NCBI GenBank assembly: GCA_946410375.1
Contig: CAMKAB010000009.1
Location: forward strand, 1-12,246
Direction of reading: 5' to 3'
DNA: 12,246 nucleotides
Origin: an uncultured Spirochaetaceae bacterium
Lineage (GTDB): Bacteria; Spirochaetota; Spirochaetia; Sphaerochaetales; Sphaerochaetaceae
Positions 1-7,097 of this stretch are shown here, piece after piece (the first letter of the stretch is position 1; each line of letters opens with the position of its first letter). Below the pieces are notes generated by a model. It had not been told where the DNA came from. It saw only the letters and a list, made by a program, of their open reading frames with translations, and did not search any database. Made by a program: the position numbers and the translations under genes.

Positions 1-55
1 TCAAAGCAATCTTTGTAGCCTTGTTAGGTAAATCTACACCTGCAATTCTTGCCAT
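1..55 (-). CDS. rpsM: 30S ribosomal protein S13, N-terminal 18 residues (cut by window edge)
   Basis: Small-subunit head protein that contacts the P-site tRNA and takes part in an intersubunit bridge. Only the first 18 codons are visible; they begin MARIAGVDLP, the near-invariant S13 start, and continue NKATKIAL. The usual residues after the proline are basic (NNKRVEIAL or similar), so this version is slightly divergent but in register. An AGGAGG Shine-Dalgarno lies 6 nt before the ATG, at 67-62. It follows rpmJ with a 19-nt gap. In this operon type rpsK, rpsD or rpoA, and rplQ would be expected further left, outside the window. Confidence 0.95.
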   Translation of the reverse strand, partial: MARIAGVDLPNKATKIAL

Positions 56-74
56 TAAAGGCCTCCTGAATTAA

Positions 75-188
75 CTATTTCTGTCTTTGTTTGTGCTTTG
101 GATTGGAACAAACAATTCTTACTACACCATTCCGTCTGATAACCTTGCATTTATCACACATAGGCTTAACACTCGCTCTTACTTTCAT
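75..188 (-). CDS. rpmJ: 50S ribosomal protein L36 (bL36), zinc-ribbon form
   Basis: A 37-residue protein that binds 23S rRNA near the base of the L7/L12 stalk. It begins MKVRASVKPMCDKC and ends KHKQRQK. Cys11, Cys14, Cys27 and His32 form the complete C-C-C-H zinc site, so this is the zinc-dependent form and not the zinc-free paralog. The length equals the family's usual 37-38 residues. The ATG has an AGGAG about 7 nt upstream; the stop is TAG. It lies 29 nt after secY and 19 nt before rpsM. The genes adk, map and infA, which separate secY from rpmJ in many Firmicutes, are absent here. Confidence 0.96.
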   Translation of the reverse strand: MKVRASVKPMCDKCKVIRRNGVVRIVCSNPKHKQRQK

Positions 189-217
189 AATAAGCTCCTA
201 CTAACAAACTCTGTTTT

Positions 218-1549
218 TTACAAACTTCGGTTTTTAATCTTCTTCACACCCATGAAACCTTCGTGGTGGTGCATCTTCATAATTGACTCAATGGACTTCA
301 GAATCTCCAGTTCGCAGCCGACAAGAATGATAAGCGACGTTCCGCCGAACAGCATTGCCACTTCTGAAGGCAAACGGAAGATGATCTGAACCAGGGTAGG
401 AATCAAAGCAATCACGGCAAGGAAGATTGAACCCGGCAAAACGATTCTGTTCAGAACCTTTGTAAGGTATTCTTCCAGCTTCTCGCTTCTCACTCCCGGA
501 ACGCTACCTCCGTTATCCCTAATCTGCTTAGCCATTTCCACCGGATTAAGAGACACCTGAGTGTAAAAGAATGCAAAGGCAATAATCAAGATGGTGTAAA
601 TAATAATATAAGGGGCACCTTGAGGATTGAGCCAGTTTGCAAACCTTTGCAACCATCTGACATTCGGTCCTAAAGCGCTTGCTATCTGAATCGGGAATGA
701 CAAGATTGCGGACGCGAAAATAACAGGGATAACTCCGCTCGGGTTGAGTTTCAAAGGAATGTAAGAGCTCTGAGCGCCGTACATTCTTCTACCCACAACG
801 CGCTTTGCGTAATTCACCGGAATTTTGCGTTCACCCTCCTGCTCAAAAATAACAAGGGCGATAACAACCAATAACATTAAAACAATCACAACGGCTACTA
901 TCCAGCTTATGCTGCCGTTACCGATGCCTAAGTACAACGCTTCAATAGCCGAAGGGATTCTCGCCACGATACCGGCAAAAATCAACATGCTGATACCGTT
1001 GCTTATACCGAACTGGGTAATCCTCTCACCCAACCAAATCAAAGCCATCGTACCGGTCGTTACGGTAAGCATGGAGATAAGCGTAAACGCCGTGAGTCCT
1101 ATTGTTATAACAGTAAAACCCTGCGCCTGAATGCTTCTCGCATAAACCGTAACCACAAATGATTGCAACAGACACACCACAATCGTACCGTATCTGTTAA
1201 TTTTCTGAATCTTTCTTCTGCCTTCGGCGTCTTCGGATAACTTCTTCAAAGAAGGCATGATCAGCATCAAAAGCTGCAAAATAATTTCCATTGAAATGTA
1301 AGGCATAACACCTAACGTGAACAATGAAAAATTAGAAAACGCACCGCCGGAAAAGAAATTCAAATATTCTGTTAGTCCGATAGTGGCAGACTGACTCTGA
1401 TACAGAAAATAATTCTTAAGCTGCACCGGGTCTACTCCGGGAACCGGAATCACCGTTCCGATTCTCGTAATAGCAAGCAACGCAAGCGTTATGAATATCT
1501 TCTTCTTAAGGTCTTCCATTCTGAACATATCGGAAATGGTATTTGACAT
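218..1549 (-). CDS. secY: Protein translocase subunit SecY
   Basis: Pore-forming subunit of the SecYEG channel in the inner membrane, through which unfolded proteins are exported and membrane proteins are inserted. The protein is 443 residues, normal for bacterial SecY, with ten predicted hydrophobic segments. TM1 is around residues 17-36, followed by the plug and TM2 region (about 62-95, with LGVMPYIS). The long cytosolic C4 loop is around 236-270 (EQEGERKIPVNYAKR), and C5 is around 336-366 with the NPVEMAKQIRDNGG motif. TM10 ends near the conserved FGGTSLIILVG (401-411). The tail is MHHHEGFMGVKK, a slightly His-rich version of the usual HYEGF end. The ATG at 1549 is preceded by AAGGAAGG, and the gene starts 16 nt after rplO. 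Its place at the end of the spc genes is the standard one. Confidence 0.98.
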   Translation of the reverse strand: MSNTISDMFRMEDLKKKIFITLALLAITRIGTVIPVPGVDPVQLKNYFLYQSQSATIGLTEYLNFFSGGAFSNFSLFTLGVMPYISMEIILQLLMLIMPSLKKLSEDAEGRRKIQKINRYGTIVVCLLQSFVVTVYARSIQAQGFTVITIGLTAFTLISMLTVTTGTMALIWLGERITQFGISNGISMLIFAGIVARIPSAIEALYLGIGNGSISWIVAVVIVLMLLVVIALVIFEQEGERKIPVNYAKRVVGRRMYGAQSSYIPLKLNPSGVIPVIFASAILSFPIQIASALGPNVRWLQRFANWLNPQGAPYIIIYTILIIAFAFFYTQVSLNPVEMAKQIRDNGGSVPGVRSEKLEEYLTKVLNRIVLPGSIFLAVIALIPTLVQIIFRLPSEVAMLFGGTSLIILVGCELEILKSIESIMKMHHHEGFMGVKKIKNRSL

Positions 1550-1565
1550 TTAAAAACCTTCCTTC

Positions 1566-1997
1566 TTACTTAACTTCTCCGCCAGCCGCTTTAATCTTCT
1601 CCGCTGCCGAGGCTGAAATTTTTACTCCGTCTATCACAAGACGCTTTGAAATCTCGCCGTTAGCGAGAATCTTAGCTTCCGTTTCCACACCCTTAACAAC
1701 AAGGGCGTCTTTGAGAGCTTCCAAAGTTACCGTATCGCCATCTCCGAAAACCTCGTTCAGCATGGACAAAGAAACAGCAACATACTCTTTCTTGAAAGGA
1801 TAGTTGGAAAAACCGCGTCTTGCAACACGGCGATACAGAGGCATCTGACCGCCTTCGAATCCCGGGCGAACTCCGCCGCCGGAACGTGCGTTCTGACCGT
1901 TGTTTCCTCTGCCGCAGCATCTTCCCTTGCTGCCATAACCTCTACCTACTATGGTTTTATTTTTAGTTGCCCCTGCCGGAGCCTGAATCTGTGCCAT
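1566..1997 (-). CDS. rplO: 50S ribosomal protein L15 (uL15)
   Basis: Large-subunit protein, assembled late, that contacts many 23S domains through an extended glycine- and arginine-rich N-terminal arm. I choose the ATG at 1997, giving 143 residues starting MAQIQAPAGATKNK. A longer frame from 2033 would put an unrelated tail (MLSTWLRLRRSN) inside rpmD, while 1997 has an AGGAG 7 nt upstream within the last codons of rpmD. The glycine-rich arm spans about residues 17-51 (IVGRGYGSKGRCCGRG, then GNNGQNARSGGG), followed by PLYRRVARRGFSNYPFKKEYV and the C-terminal globular part. Two features differ from the common form: Cys27-Cys28 sit where TS or TA is usual, and GNNGQN replaces GHKGQK. The frame is intact, so these look like lineage substitutions. 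Confidence 0.96.
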   Translation of the reverse strand: MAQIQAPAGATKNKTIVGRGYGSKGRCCGRGNNGQNARSGGGVRPGFEGGQMPLYRRVARRGFSNYPFKKEYVAVSLSMLNEVFGDGDTVTLEALKDALVVKGVETEAKILANGEISKRLVIDGVKISASAAEKIKAAGGEVK

Positions 1998-1998
1998 A

Positions 1999-2190
1999 TT
2001 AGATCTCCTCAACCTTAACCATGTGCTCAACAACTTTGATCATACCCATAGTTACGGCATCATTACGTCTTACTACACTGCTATGAACCTTTCCGAGACC
2101 GAGCGCTTTAACCGTGGCTCTCTGCTTCGGAAGAGTACCTGCCAAACCTCTGATTAGTTCAATGCGAACCTGTGAATTATCGTTTGCCAT
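1999..2190 (-). CDS. rpmD: 50S ribosomal protein L30 (uL30)
   Basis: A small single-domain large-subunit protein of 63 residues, close to the usual 58-62 of the bacterial short form. It has the family pattern VRIELIRGLAGTLPKQRATVKALGLGKVHSSVVRRNDA, in which the KALGLGK turn and the conserved asparagine-aspartate after the arginines are visible, and ends in a valine-rich helix. It begins 3 nt after the rpsE stop; the only SD-like sequence is GGGGG at the end of rpsE. Its own last codons (GTT GAG GAG ATC) carry the SD of rplO, which begins 1 nt after its TAA. Not all bacteria keep L30, so its presence is mildly informative. Confidence 0.96.
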   Translation of the reverse strand: MANDNSQVRIELIRGLAGTLPKQRATVKALGLGKVHSSVVRRNDAVTMGMIKVVEHMVKVEEI

Positions 2191-2193
2191 ATA

Positions 2194-2709
2194 TTACCCC
2201 CAAAGCTCCTTAACGCTCTTTCCTCTGCCGGCGGATGTTTTGCGGGCTGAGAATAAGCCCTCCAATCCGTCAAAAGTCGCCTTAACAGTATTGATTGTAT
2301 TCTTTGAACCCAAGGACTTGCTAAGAACGTCTTTAATACCGCACGCATCGCACACCGCTCTCACAGCGCCGCCTGCGATAACTCCGGTACCGGGAGCAGC
2401 CGGCTTCAAGAGAACGCTTGCGCTCTTGAACTTTCCGATAATCTCGTGTGGTATAGTCTGACCCTTAACATGAATTTCTTTCATAGCCTTGCGAGCAGCT
2501 TCCGTAGCTTTGCGGATTGCATCGGTTACATCATTAGCCTTACCCATTCCGTATCCGACTTTTCCCTTTCCGTCTCCCACAACCACAAGAGCGGAGAAAG
2601 ACATTCTTCTTCCACCCTTAACAGTCTTTGAAACACGGGCAAGCTTAATCAGCTTCTCAGTAAATTCCTTCTCAGGTTTTTCCTTTTCTCTCTTATCTCT
2701 TTTTTCCAT
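2194..2709 (-). CDS. rpsE: 30S ribosomal protein S5 (uS5)
   Basis: Small-subunit protein at the mRNA entry channel, important for decoding accuracy and mRNA unwinding. I choose the ATG at 2709, giving 171 residues starting MEKRDKREKEKPEKEF. A TTG at 2757 in the same frame lies inside rplR, has no ribosome binding site and would add 16 non-family residues. The chosen ATG has AAGGTGG 5 nt upstream, fused to the rplR stop codon (TAAGGTGG). The S5 N-terminal dsRBD-like domain runs from about residue 20 to 84 (ARVSKTVKGGRRMSFSALVVVGDGKGKVGYGMGKA). The C-terminal domain is about 95-165 (LLKPAAPGTGVIAGGAVRAV, SLGSKN). The first 19 residues are a strongly charged K/E stretch typical of a disordered tail. 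Confidence 0.97.
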   Translation of the reverse strand: MEKRDKREKEKPEKEFTEKLIKLARVSKTVKGGRRMSFSALVVVGDGKGKVGYGMGKANDVTDAIRKATEAARKAMKEIHVKGQTIPHEIIGKFKSASVLLKPAAPGTGVIAGGAVRAVCDACGIKDVLSKSLGSKNTINTVKATFDGLEGLFSARKTSAGRGKSVKELWG

Positions 2710-2719
2710 ATCTACCACC

Positions 2720-3079
2720 TTAGAACTGTACACCGGCTTTTCTGGCACCGTCTGCAATAGCCTTCACAAGACCATGATAAAGGTAACCGTTTCTGTCGAA
2801 CACAACGGTATTCACTCCCTTATCCAAGCAGCGCTTTCCGACAACTTCACCAAGCTTCGCAGCACCTTCAGCATTATTATGAAGGTCTCTCAAATCTTTT
2901 TCCACTGTCCCGGCGCTAACCAATGTCCTACCTGTAGTATCATCAATAACCTGAACATACATGTGTAAATTACTTCTGAATACTGTCATTCTGGGTCTTG
3001 AAGCAGTGCCGCTGATGGACTTCCTGATATGAACCCTTCTTCTGGCATATTTTCTGTTTTTATCTGCAATTCTGTTCAT
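2720..3079 (-). CDS. rplR: 50S ribosomal protein L18 (uL18)
   Basis: 5S rRNA-binding protein of the central protuberance; with L5 it brings 5S rRNA into the large subunit. The 119-residue length is typical. The N-terminus is strongly basic (NRIADKNRKYARRRVHIRKS), as needed for 5S binding. It is followed by RPRMTVFRSNLHMYVQVIDD and the C-terminal family pattern VVFDRNGYLYHGLVKAIADGAR (about residues 93-114), ending AGVQF. The start follows an AAGGGG that includes the rplF stop codon, 11 nt after rplF. Its own TAA is fused to the SD of rpsE. Confidence 0.97.
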   Translation of the reverse strand: MNRIADKNRKYARRRVHIRKSISGTASRPRMTVFRSNLHMYVQVIDDTTGRTLVSAGTVEKDLRDLHNNAEGAAKLGEVVGKRCLDKGVNTVVFDRNGYLYHGLVKAIADGARKAGVQF

Positions 3080-3090
3080 CTCAAAACCCC

Positions 3091-3630
3091 TTAAGCTCTG
3101 CCAGCCTTACCGCTCTTGGCACGTACATATTCATTCTCGTATCTGACACCCTTACCCTTATACGGCTCAGGACGTCTCAAACTGCGAATTTCCGCCGCAA
3201 TCTCTCCGACTTGCTGCTTATTTATTCCCTCAACAATAATCTTGGTAGGGTTTTCAAGGCTGATCTTAATTCCTTCCGGTACGATAAACTCAATATCGTT
3301 TGCATACCCTAAGGAAAGGATTAACGTATTGCCCTTCATTTCCGCTTTATAACCGACACCGATTATCGTAAGGACCTTCTTATAGCCTTCGGACACTCCG
3401 ACAACCATATTTCTGACAAGCTGTCTCATCAATCCGTGAGCCGCTCTCGTCTCTTTATTGTCATTCTCTCTTGTAAGAACAACCTGATTCTCTTTAATCT
3501 CAAGATTGATTCCGGCGCTCACTTTCTGCTTTAATTCGCCCTTAGCACCCTTAACGGTTAAAACCCCGTCCTCCAGAGACAATTTAACAGAGGCAGGTAC
3601 ATCCACTGGCAATTTACCGATTCTTGACAT
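3091..3630 (-). CDS. rplF: 50S ribosomal protein L6 (uL6)
   Basis: Large-subunit protein near the sarcin-ricin loop and the factor-binding site. At 179 residues it is the usual length, with the two tandem L6 folds: residues about 11-82, and 83-170, ending in the signature RRPEPYKGKGVRYENEYV. The start MSRIGKLPV is the standard L6 N-terminus. Its ribosome binding site, AAGGAGG 7 nt before the ATG and extended to AAGGAGGTG, is the best SD match in the window, and its first bases are the rpsH stop codon (TAAGGAGG). The gap from rpsH is 12 nt and to rplR 11 nt. Confidence 0.98.
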   Translation of the reverse strand: MSRIGKLPVDVPASVKLSLEDGVLTVKGAKGELKQKVSAGINLEIKENQVVLTRENDNKETRAAHGLMRQLVRNMVVGVSEGYKKVLTIIGVGYKAEMKGNTLILSLGYANDIEFIVPEGIKISLENPTKIIVEGINKQQVGEIAAEIRSLRRPEPYKGKGVRYENEYVRAKSGKAGRA

Positions 3631-3642
3631 ATCCCCACCTCC

Positions 3643-4041
3643 TTACCAAATTGTGCAGATCAGTTCGCCGCCGACCTGTTTCTCTCGGGCTTTCTTACCG
3701 GTAAGAACTCCGCAAGATGTTGAAACAACAACCGTTCCGTAACCGTTAAACACTCTCGGCATCTCTCTGTAGCCGGAATACACTCTCCTACCGGGAGTGG
3801 AAATTCTCTTGATTCCGTGAATAACCGGAGAACCTTCTTCCGTATACTTCAAGAACACACGAAGCTGAACGTTGCCGTCTTTTGTAACTTTCTTAAAATT
3901 TTTTACAAAACCCTCGTTCTTCAGAATCTTAACAATCTGGAGTTTGAGTTTTGAATTCGATATATCTACTTTTTCGTGCTTAGCCTGACTAGCATTTCTA
4001 ATCTTAGTCAGCATATCAGCAACAGGATCACTCGCTGCCAT
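3643..4041 (-). CDS. rpsH: 30S ribosomal protein S8 (uS8)
   Basis: Primary 16S rRNA-binding protein of the central domain, essential for platform assembly. In Escherichia coli it is the autogenous translational repressor of the spc operon, binding near rplE; I did not identify a matching target here. The 132 residues begin MAASDPVADMLTKIRNA, the standard start with the DxxTRIRNA-like helix. They end with the family signature around residues 100-119 (GYGTVVVSTSCGVLTGKKAR), including the conserved ST-x-x-G-V-L-T core. The ATG has an AAGGAG about 8 nt upstream, overlapping the rpsZ stop. Confidence 0.98.
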   Translation of the reverse strand: MAASDPVADMLTKIRNASQAKHEKVDISNSKLKLQIVKILKNEGFVKNFKKVTKDGNVQLRVFLKYTEEGSPVIHGIKRISTPGRRVYSGYREMPRVFNGYGTVVVSTSCGVLTGKKAREKQVGGELICTIW

Positions 4042-4053
4042 CTTCTTCTCTCC

Positions 4054-4239
4054 TTACCAACTAGATTTTGTAACGCCAGGAATCTGTCCTTCTCCGGCAA
4101 GCTTTCTGAAACAATGTCTGCACATGTCATATTTTCTCAAATATCCGCGCGGACGTCCGCAAATTCTGCATCTGTTTACTTTTCTCGTACTGAACTTAGG
4201 CTCTCTCTGAGCTTTAACAACCATTGATTTCTTTGCCAT
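4054..4239 (-). CDS. rpsZ: 30S ribosomal protein S14, zinc-binding type Z
   Basis: Head protein of the small subunit, in the short 61-residue form found in Firmicutes, spirochaetes and others, in contrast to the roughly 100-residue zinc-free form. Cys24-x2-Cys27 (CRIC) and Cys40-x2-Cys43 (CRHC) make a complete zinc site. The C-terminus GQIPGVTKSSW is the classic S14 end. The start MAKKSMVVKAQ follows AAGGAG by 7 nt, with the rplE stop TAA forming part of that SD. It sits between rplE and rpsH, the canonical place. The annotation symbol is often rpsN; rpsZ or rpsN1 marks the zinc form. Confidence 0.97.
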   Translation of the reverse strand: MAKKSMVVKAQREPKFSTRKVNRCRICGRPRGYLRKYDMCRHCFRKLAGEGQIPGVTKSSW

Positions 4240-4250
4240 AACCCTGCTCC

Positions 4251-4805
4251 TTACTTACTAAACGGCATTCCGAGCTTCTTAAGCAACGCGTAGCCTTCTT
4301 CGTCTGTTCTCGCAGTTGTTACAATAGCAACATTCAATCCGCTTACACGAACGATTTTATCAAAATCAATCTCAGGGAAAATAATCTGCTCCTGAATACC
4401 GAGAGCGTAGTTTCCATGACCGTCAAAAGCATTGGGTTTCACACCCCTGAAATCCTTAACACGCGGAAGCGCAATGCAGATAAGCCTCTCGAGGAAGAAC
4501 CACATATTATCCCCTCTCAGAGTTACCATCGCGCCAATTTCCATACCCTCACGAAGCTTGAAGTTAGCGATTGATTTTCTGGCCTTTGTCTTCACAACAT
4601 GCTGACCGGTAATCTGCTCAAGTTCCTTAACCGTCGCTTCAAGATACTTCTTATCCTGTATGGCATCTCCGACACCCGCACTCACAACAATCTTTTCAAG
4701 AGCGGGTATCTGCATTTTTGAAGAGTAATTGAACTCCTTGAACAATTCAGGAGCCACTTCTTCTAAATACTTTTTCTTAAAAGTAGGAATAAATTTTTCT
4801 CCCAT
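4251..4805 (-). CDS. rplE: 50S ribosomal protein L5 (uL5)
   Basis: 5S rRNA-binding protein of the central protuberance that also touches P-site tRNA and forms a bridge to S13. The 184 residues match the family (usually about 179-185). Recognisable blocks are IPALEKIVVSAGVGDA (33-48), KTKARKSIANFKLREGMEIG (72-91), RLICIALPRVKDFRGV (107-122) and the conserved FDGHGNYALGIQEQIIFPEI (127-146). It ends TTARTDEEGYALLKKLGMPF. The start codon overlaps the rplX stop by one base (TGATG), and an AGGAG lies inside the end of rplX, so translation is probably coupled to rplX. Confidence 0.98.
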   Translation of the reverse strand: MGEKFIPTFKKKYLEEVAPELFKEFNYSSKMQIPALEKIVVSAGVGDAIQDKKYLEATVKELEQITGQHVVKTKARKSIANFKLREGMEIGAMVTLRGDNMWFFLERLICIALPRVKDFRGVKPNAFDGHGNYALGIQEQIIFPEIDFDKIVRVSGLNVAIVTTARTDEEGYALLKKLGMPFSK

Positions 4806-5104
4806 CAGACAAGCTCTCCTGTTTTCTTTGCGTAACGCACTTTCTTTCCGCCTTCCATTCTGTAGCCCACTCTGGTAGGCTTTCCGCCCGCAACAAGTGC
4901 GACGTTGGAAACATGAATAGAAGCCTCGATTTTTTCTATGCCACCCTTATCCTGCTGGTTTCTCTTCTTCATAGCCTTGGAAACCATGTTGGCACCCTGA
5001 ACGTAAACACGATCGTTTTCGTTGTCTACTTTGATAATTTTGCCGGTATAGCCTTTGTCTTTGCCGGCAATAATCATGACTGTATCGTCTTTTTTCAGTC
5101 TCAT
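4805..5104 (-). CDS. rplX: 50S ribosomal protein L24 (uL24)
   Basis: Assembly-initiating large-subunit protein that binds the 5' part of 23S rRNA. It has 99 residues, with the KOW motif near the N-terminus (KKDDTVMIIAGKDKGYTGKI, residues 4-23). This is followed by the typical VQGANMVSKAMKKRNQQDKGGI segment and SIHVSNVALV. The start follows AGGAG by 5 nt, and the first bases of this SD are the TAG stop of rplN. The gap to rplN is 8 nt. Its stop overlaps the rplE start by one base. Confidence 0.97.
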   Translation of the reverse strand: MRLKKDDTVMIIAGKDKGYTGKIIKVDNENDRVYVQGANMVSKAMKKRNQQDKGGIEKIEASIHVSNVALVAGGKPTRVGYRMEGGKKVRYAKKTGELV

Positions 5105-5112
5105 ACTCTCTC

Positions 5113-5478
5113 CTACAACACTTCCGGCGCCAGAGAAACAATCTTCATGTAGCCGTCTCTGAGTTCTCTCGCCACCGGCCCGAAGATTCTTTTACCACGC
5201 GGGTTATTGTTGGCATCAATGACTACGCATGCGTTGTCATCGAACCTGATATATGTACCGTCAGGTCTGCGGTATTCCTTCTTTGTTCTGACGATAACCG
5301 CCTTGAGAACGTCGCCTTTCTTGATAGCGCCGTTCGGCAAAGCGTCTTTAACGGCAACCACGATCACGTCGCCCACTCCGGCTACGTATCTGTGGGAACC
5401 GCCCAGAACCTTTATACACTGAACAAGTTTGGCACCCGAGTTGTCCGCAACGTTCAGATAAGTCTGCATCTGTACCAT
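5113..5478 (-). CDS. rplN: 50S ribosomal protein L14 (uL14)
   Basis: Highly conserved large-subunit interface protein and the docking site of the silencing factor RsfS. At 121 residues it is within one residue of the usual length. It begins MVQMQTYLNVADNSGAK and carries the family signature near residues 70-87 (RRPDGTYIRFDDNACVVI). It ends RIFGPVARELRDGYMKIVSLAPEVL. The SD GGGGGAG is fused to the rpsQ stop (TAAGGGGGAG), 5 nt before the ATG, and the stop TAG is fused to the next SD. Confidence 0.98.
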   Translation of the reverse strand: MVQMQTYLNVADNSGAKLVQCIKVLGGSHRYVAGVGDVIVVAVKDALPNGAIKKGDVLKAVIVRTKKEYRRPDGTYIRFDDNACVVIDANNNPRGKRIFGPVARELRDGYMKIVSLAPEVL

Positions 5479-5490
5479 AGCATCTCCCCC

Positions 5491-5742
5491 TTATTTGGCT
5501 CTCTCGATGATCTGAGTGAGTCTCCAGCACTTGTCTTTGCTTAAATGTCTGCACTCAACAACACGAACCGTGTCGCCCACATGAGCTTCGTTCTTCTCAT
5601 CATGAGCCTTCAGCTTCTTTGTCGATGTGACATACTTCTTATACAGCGGGTGCAAACTTCTGTTATGGACGCTAACAACAATGGTCTTGTCCATTTTGTC
5701 GCTTGTTACCACACCTGTGAAACTTTTCTTATTAGATTCCAT
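5491..5742 (-). CDS. rpsQ: 30S ribosomal protein S17 (uS17)
   Basis: Primary 16S-binding protein of the small-subunit body with an OB fold. The 83-residue length is normal. It starts MESNKKSFTGVVTSDKMDKT, where the G-x-V-x-S-D-K-M-D-K-T stretch is the expected first strand pair. It carries the signature GDTVRVVECRHLSKDKCWRL (56-75), with His in place of the more common Pro in RPLSK. Its ribosome binding site is weaker than its neighbours': AGG is 4 nt before the ATG and GAGG is 11 nt before it. It lies 16 nt after rpmC. Confidence 0.96.
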   Translation of the reverse strand: MESNKKSFTGVVTSDKMDKTIVVSVHNRSLHPLYKKYVTSTKKLKAHDEKNEAHVGDTVRVVECRHLSKDKCWRLTQIIERAK

Positions 5743-5758
5743 AAAACCTGCGCCTCAC

Positions 5759-5962
5759 TTAATCTGCCTTTCTGATACCCATATCATATTCCGTGATAAG
5801 AGTATTCAATCTTGCAATCTGTCTTTTAATATTGCGTGTCTGAAGAGGGTTGTCAACATGACCCGTAACTTTATCCATTCTCATCTGGAAGTAATCCTTG
5901 CGGAGTTCTTCTCTTTTCGAGAGCAGTTCATTATAGGTTAATTTACTGAATGAATTTTTCAT
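5759..5962 (-). CDS. rpmC: 50S ribosomal protein L29 (uL29)
   Basis: Small two-helix protein at the polypeptide exit tunnel, part of the docking platform for SRP and trigger factor. It has 67 residues, the usual length. The pattern is LTYNELLSKREELRKDYFQMRMDK, then VDNPLQTRNIKRQIARLNTLI, with the conserved N-P-x-x-x-R-x-x-R-x-I-A-R-x-x-T turn and second helix. The start overlaps the rplP stop by four bases (ATGA), and a GAGG lies 4 nt upstream inside rplP, so the two are almost certainly translationally coupled. Confidence 0.97.
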   Translation of the reverse strand: MKNSFSKLTYNELLSKREELRKDYFQMRMDKVTGHVDNPLQTRNIKRQIARLNTLITEYDMGIRKAD

Positions 5963-6384
5963 GCTTCCTCGCTCGCCTCTCTCTTTACAACAATCTTCGC
6001 CTTAATCGGGAGCTTCTGAGCAGCCTTCGCAAGAGCCTCTCTTGCCGTTACCTCATCAATCTCACCCATCTCAAACATCACCGCTCCGGTTTTAACTACC
6101 GCAACCCATCCTTCCGGGGCGCCTTTACCATTACCCTGTCTCGTACCGATCGGCTTTGAAGTATAAGGCATATCAGGGAAAATTCTGATAAACACCTTAC
6201 CGCCACGCTTTGTATGACGCGTCATAGCAACACGGGCCGCCTCAATCTGACGGTTTGTAATCCATCTGGGCTCTAAAGCAACAAGACCATAAGATCCGAA
6301 CTCAAGGGTATTACCCTTATGTGCAACGCCGTCTCTCGTGCCTCTCTGCTTTTTTCTAAATTTTACTCTTTTAGGACTAAGCAT
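5959..6384 (-). CDS. rplP: 50S ribosomal protein L16 (uL16)
   Basis: Large-subunit protein that positions A-site tRNA near the peptidyl-transferase centre. It has 141 residues (family about 135-144). It begins MLSPKRVKFRKKQRG and contains the conserved LVALEPRWITNRQIEAAR, then MTRHTKRGGKVFIRIFPDMPYTSKP. The tip loop is GTRQGNGKGAPEGWVAVV (80-97). Arg82 in the tip matches the arginine that is hydroxylated in some proteobacteria; whether that occurs here is unknown. The SD TGAGG is fused to the rpsC stop codon. Confidence 0.98.
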   Translation of the reverse strand: MLSPKRVKFRKKQRGTRDGVAHKGNTLEFGSYGLVALEPRWITNRQIEAARVAMTRHTKRGGKVFIRIFPDMPYTSKPIGTRQGNGKGAPEGWVAVVKTGAVMFEMGEIDEVTAREALAKAAQKLPIKAKIVVKREASEEA

Positions 6385-6395
6385 TCCGGACTACC

Positions 6396-7097
6396 TCACT
6401 CGCTAATTTCAGAAGAAGAGCCGCTCTTTTTAGCTAAAAGACCCGCATCCTCTTTCTTTACTTTCTCTAAGATCTCACCGTTGAAAACCCAAACCTTAAC
6501 GCCGATAGCGCCGAACGTCGTGTTTCCCACAGCAAAACCGTAGTCAATATCGCTTCTGAGTGTGTGAAGAGGAATTCTACCCTCTTTCATCCATTCAGAA
6601 CGTGCAATTTCCGCACCGCCCAAACGACCTGAAAGCCTGATTTTAATACCCTGAGCACCGCCGGCAACAGCCTTGGAGATAGCGGTTTTCATCGCTCTCT
6701 TATAAGCCACTCTGCCTGCGAGCTGCTTTGCGATATTCTGCGCAATCAGCTGGGCATCCTTCTCGCCGTGTTCGACATTTTTAATCTTAACCTGTACTTT
6801 CTTTTCAGAGAACTTCTGCAAACCTGCGCAGATTTTCTCAATATTAGCACCCTTCTGACCGATGATAACGCCCGGTCTTGAAGTGCTGATTGTAACAGTC
6901 ACTCTCTGAGGTTTGCGACTGATTTCAACATCTGAAATCTCGGCGCCCTGCACCTCAGGGAACTTCAACAGCTCACGGCGCAGAACTAAATCTTCATGAA
7001 GTGTGGCAGCATATTCTTTTGGATCTACATACCACTTGCTTTTCCAAGTCTTATTAACTCCCAGGCGGAGTCCGATTGGATTTACTTTCTGACCCAT
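6396..7097 (-). CDS. rpsC: 30S ribosomal protein S3 (uS3)
   Basis: Small-subunit protein of the mRNA entry tunnel with helicase-related activity in the ribosome. Its 233 residues begin MGQKVNPIGLRLGV. A type II KH domain covers about residues 38-108, with its GxxG loop at 80-83 (GVIIGQKGANIEKI). The C-terminal S3 domain follows (about 120-212), containing GIKIRLSGRLGGAEIARSEW and GRIPLHTLRSDIDYGFA. The last 20 or so residues are a charged, serine-rich tail (KKSGSSSEISE). The ATG directly follows the rplV stop with no gap (TAAATG), and its GGAGG lies inside the final rplV codons, which points to coupling. Confidence 0.98.
   Translation of the reverse strand: MGQKVNPIGLRLGVNKTWKSKWYVDPKEYAATLHEDLVLRRELLKFPEVQGAEISDVEISRKPQRVTVTISTSRPGVIIGQKGANIEKICAGLQKFSEKKVQVKIKNVEHGEKDAQLIAQNIAKQLAGRVAYKRAMKTAISKAVAGGAQGIKIRLSGRLGGAEIARSEWMKEGRIPLHTLRSDIDYGFAVGNTTFGAIGVKVWVFNGEILEKVKKEDAGLLAKKSGSSSEISE

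Noticed and set aside
2710..2757. TTG-initiated N-terminal extension of S5 overlapping rplR.
   Set aside because: It is the rplR C-terminus read in another frame, with no SD; AAGGTGG 5 nt before the ATG at 2709 explains initiation.
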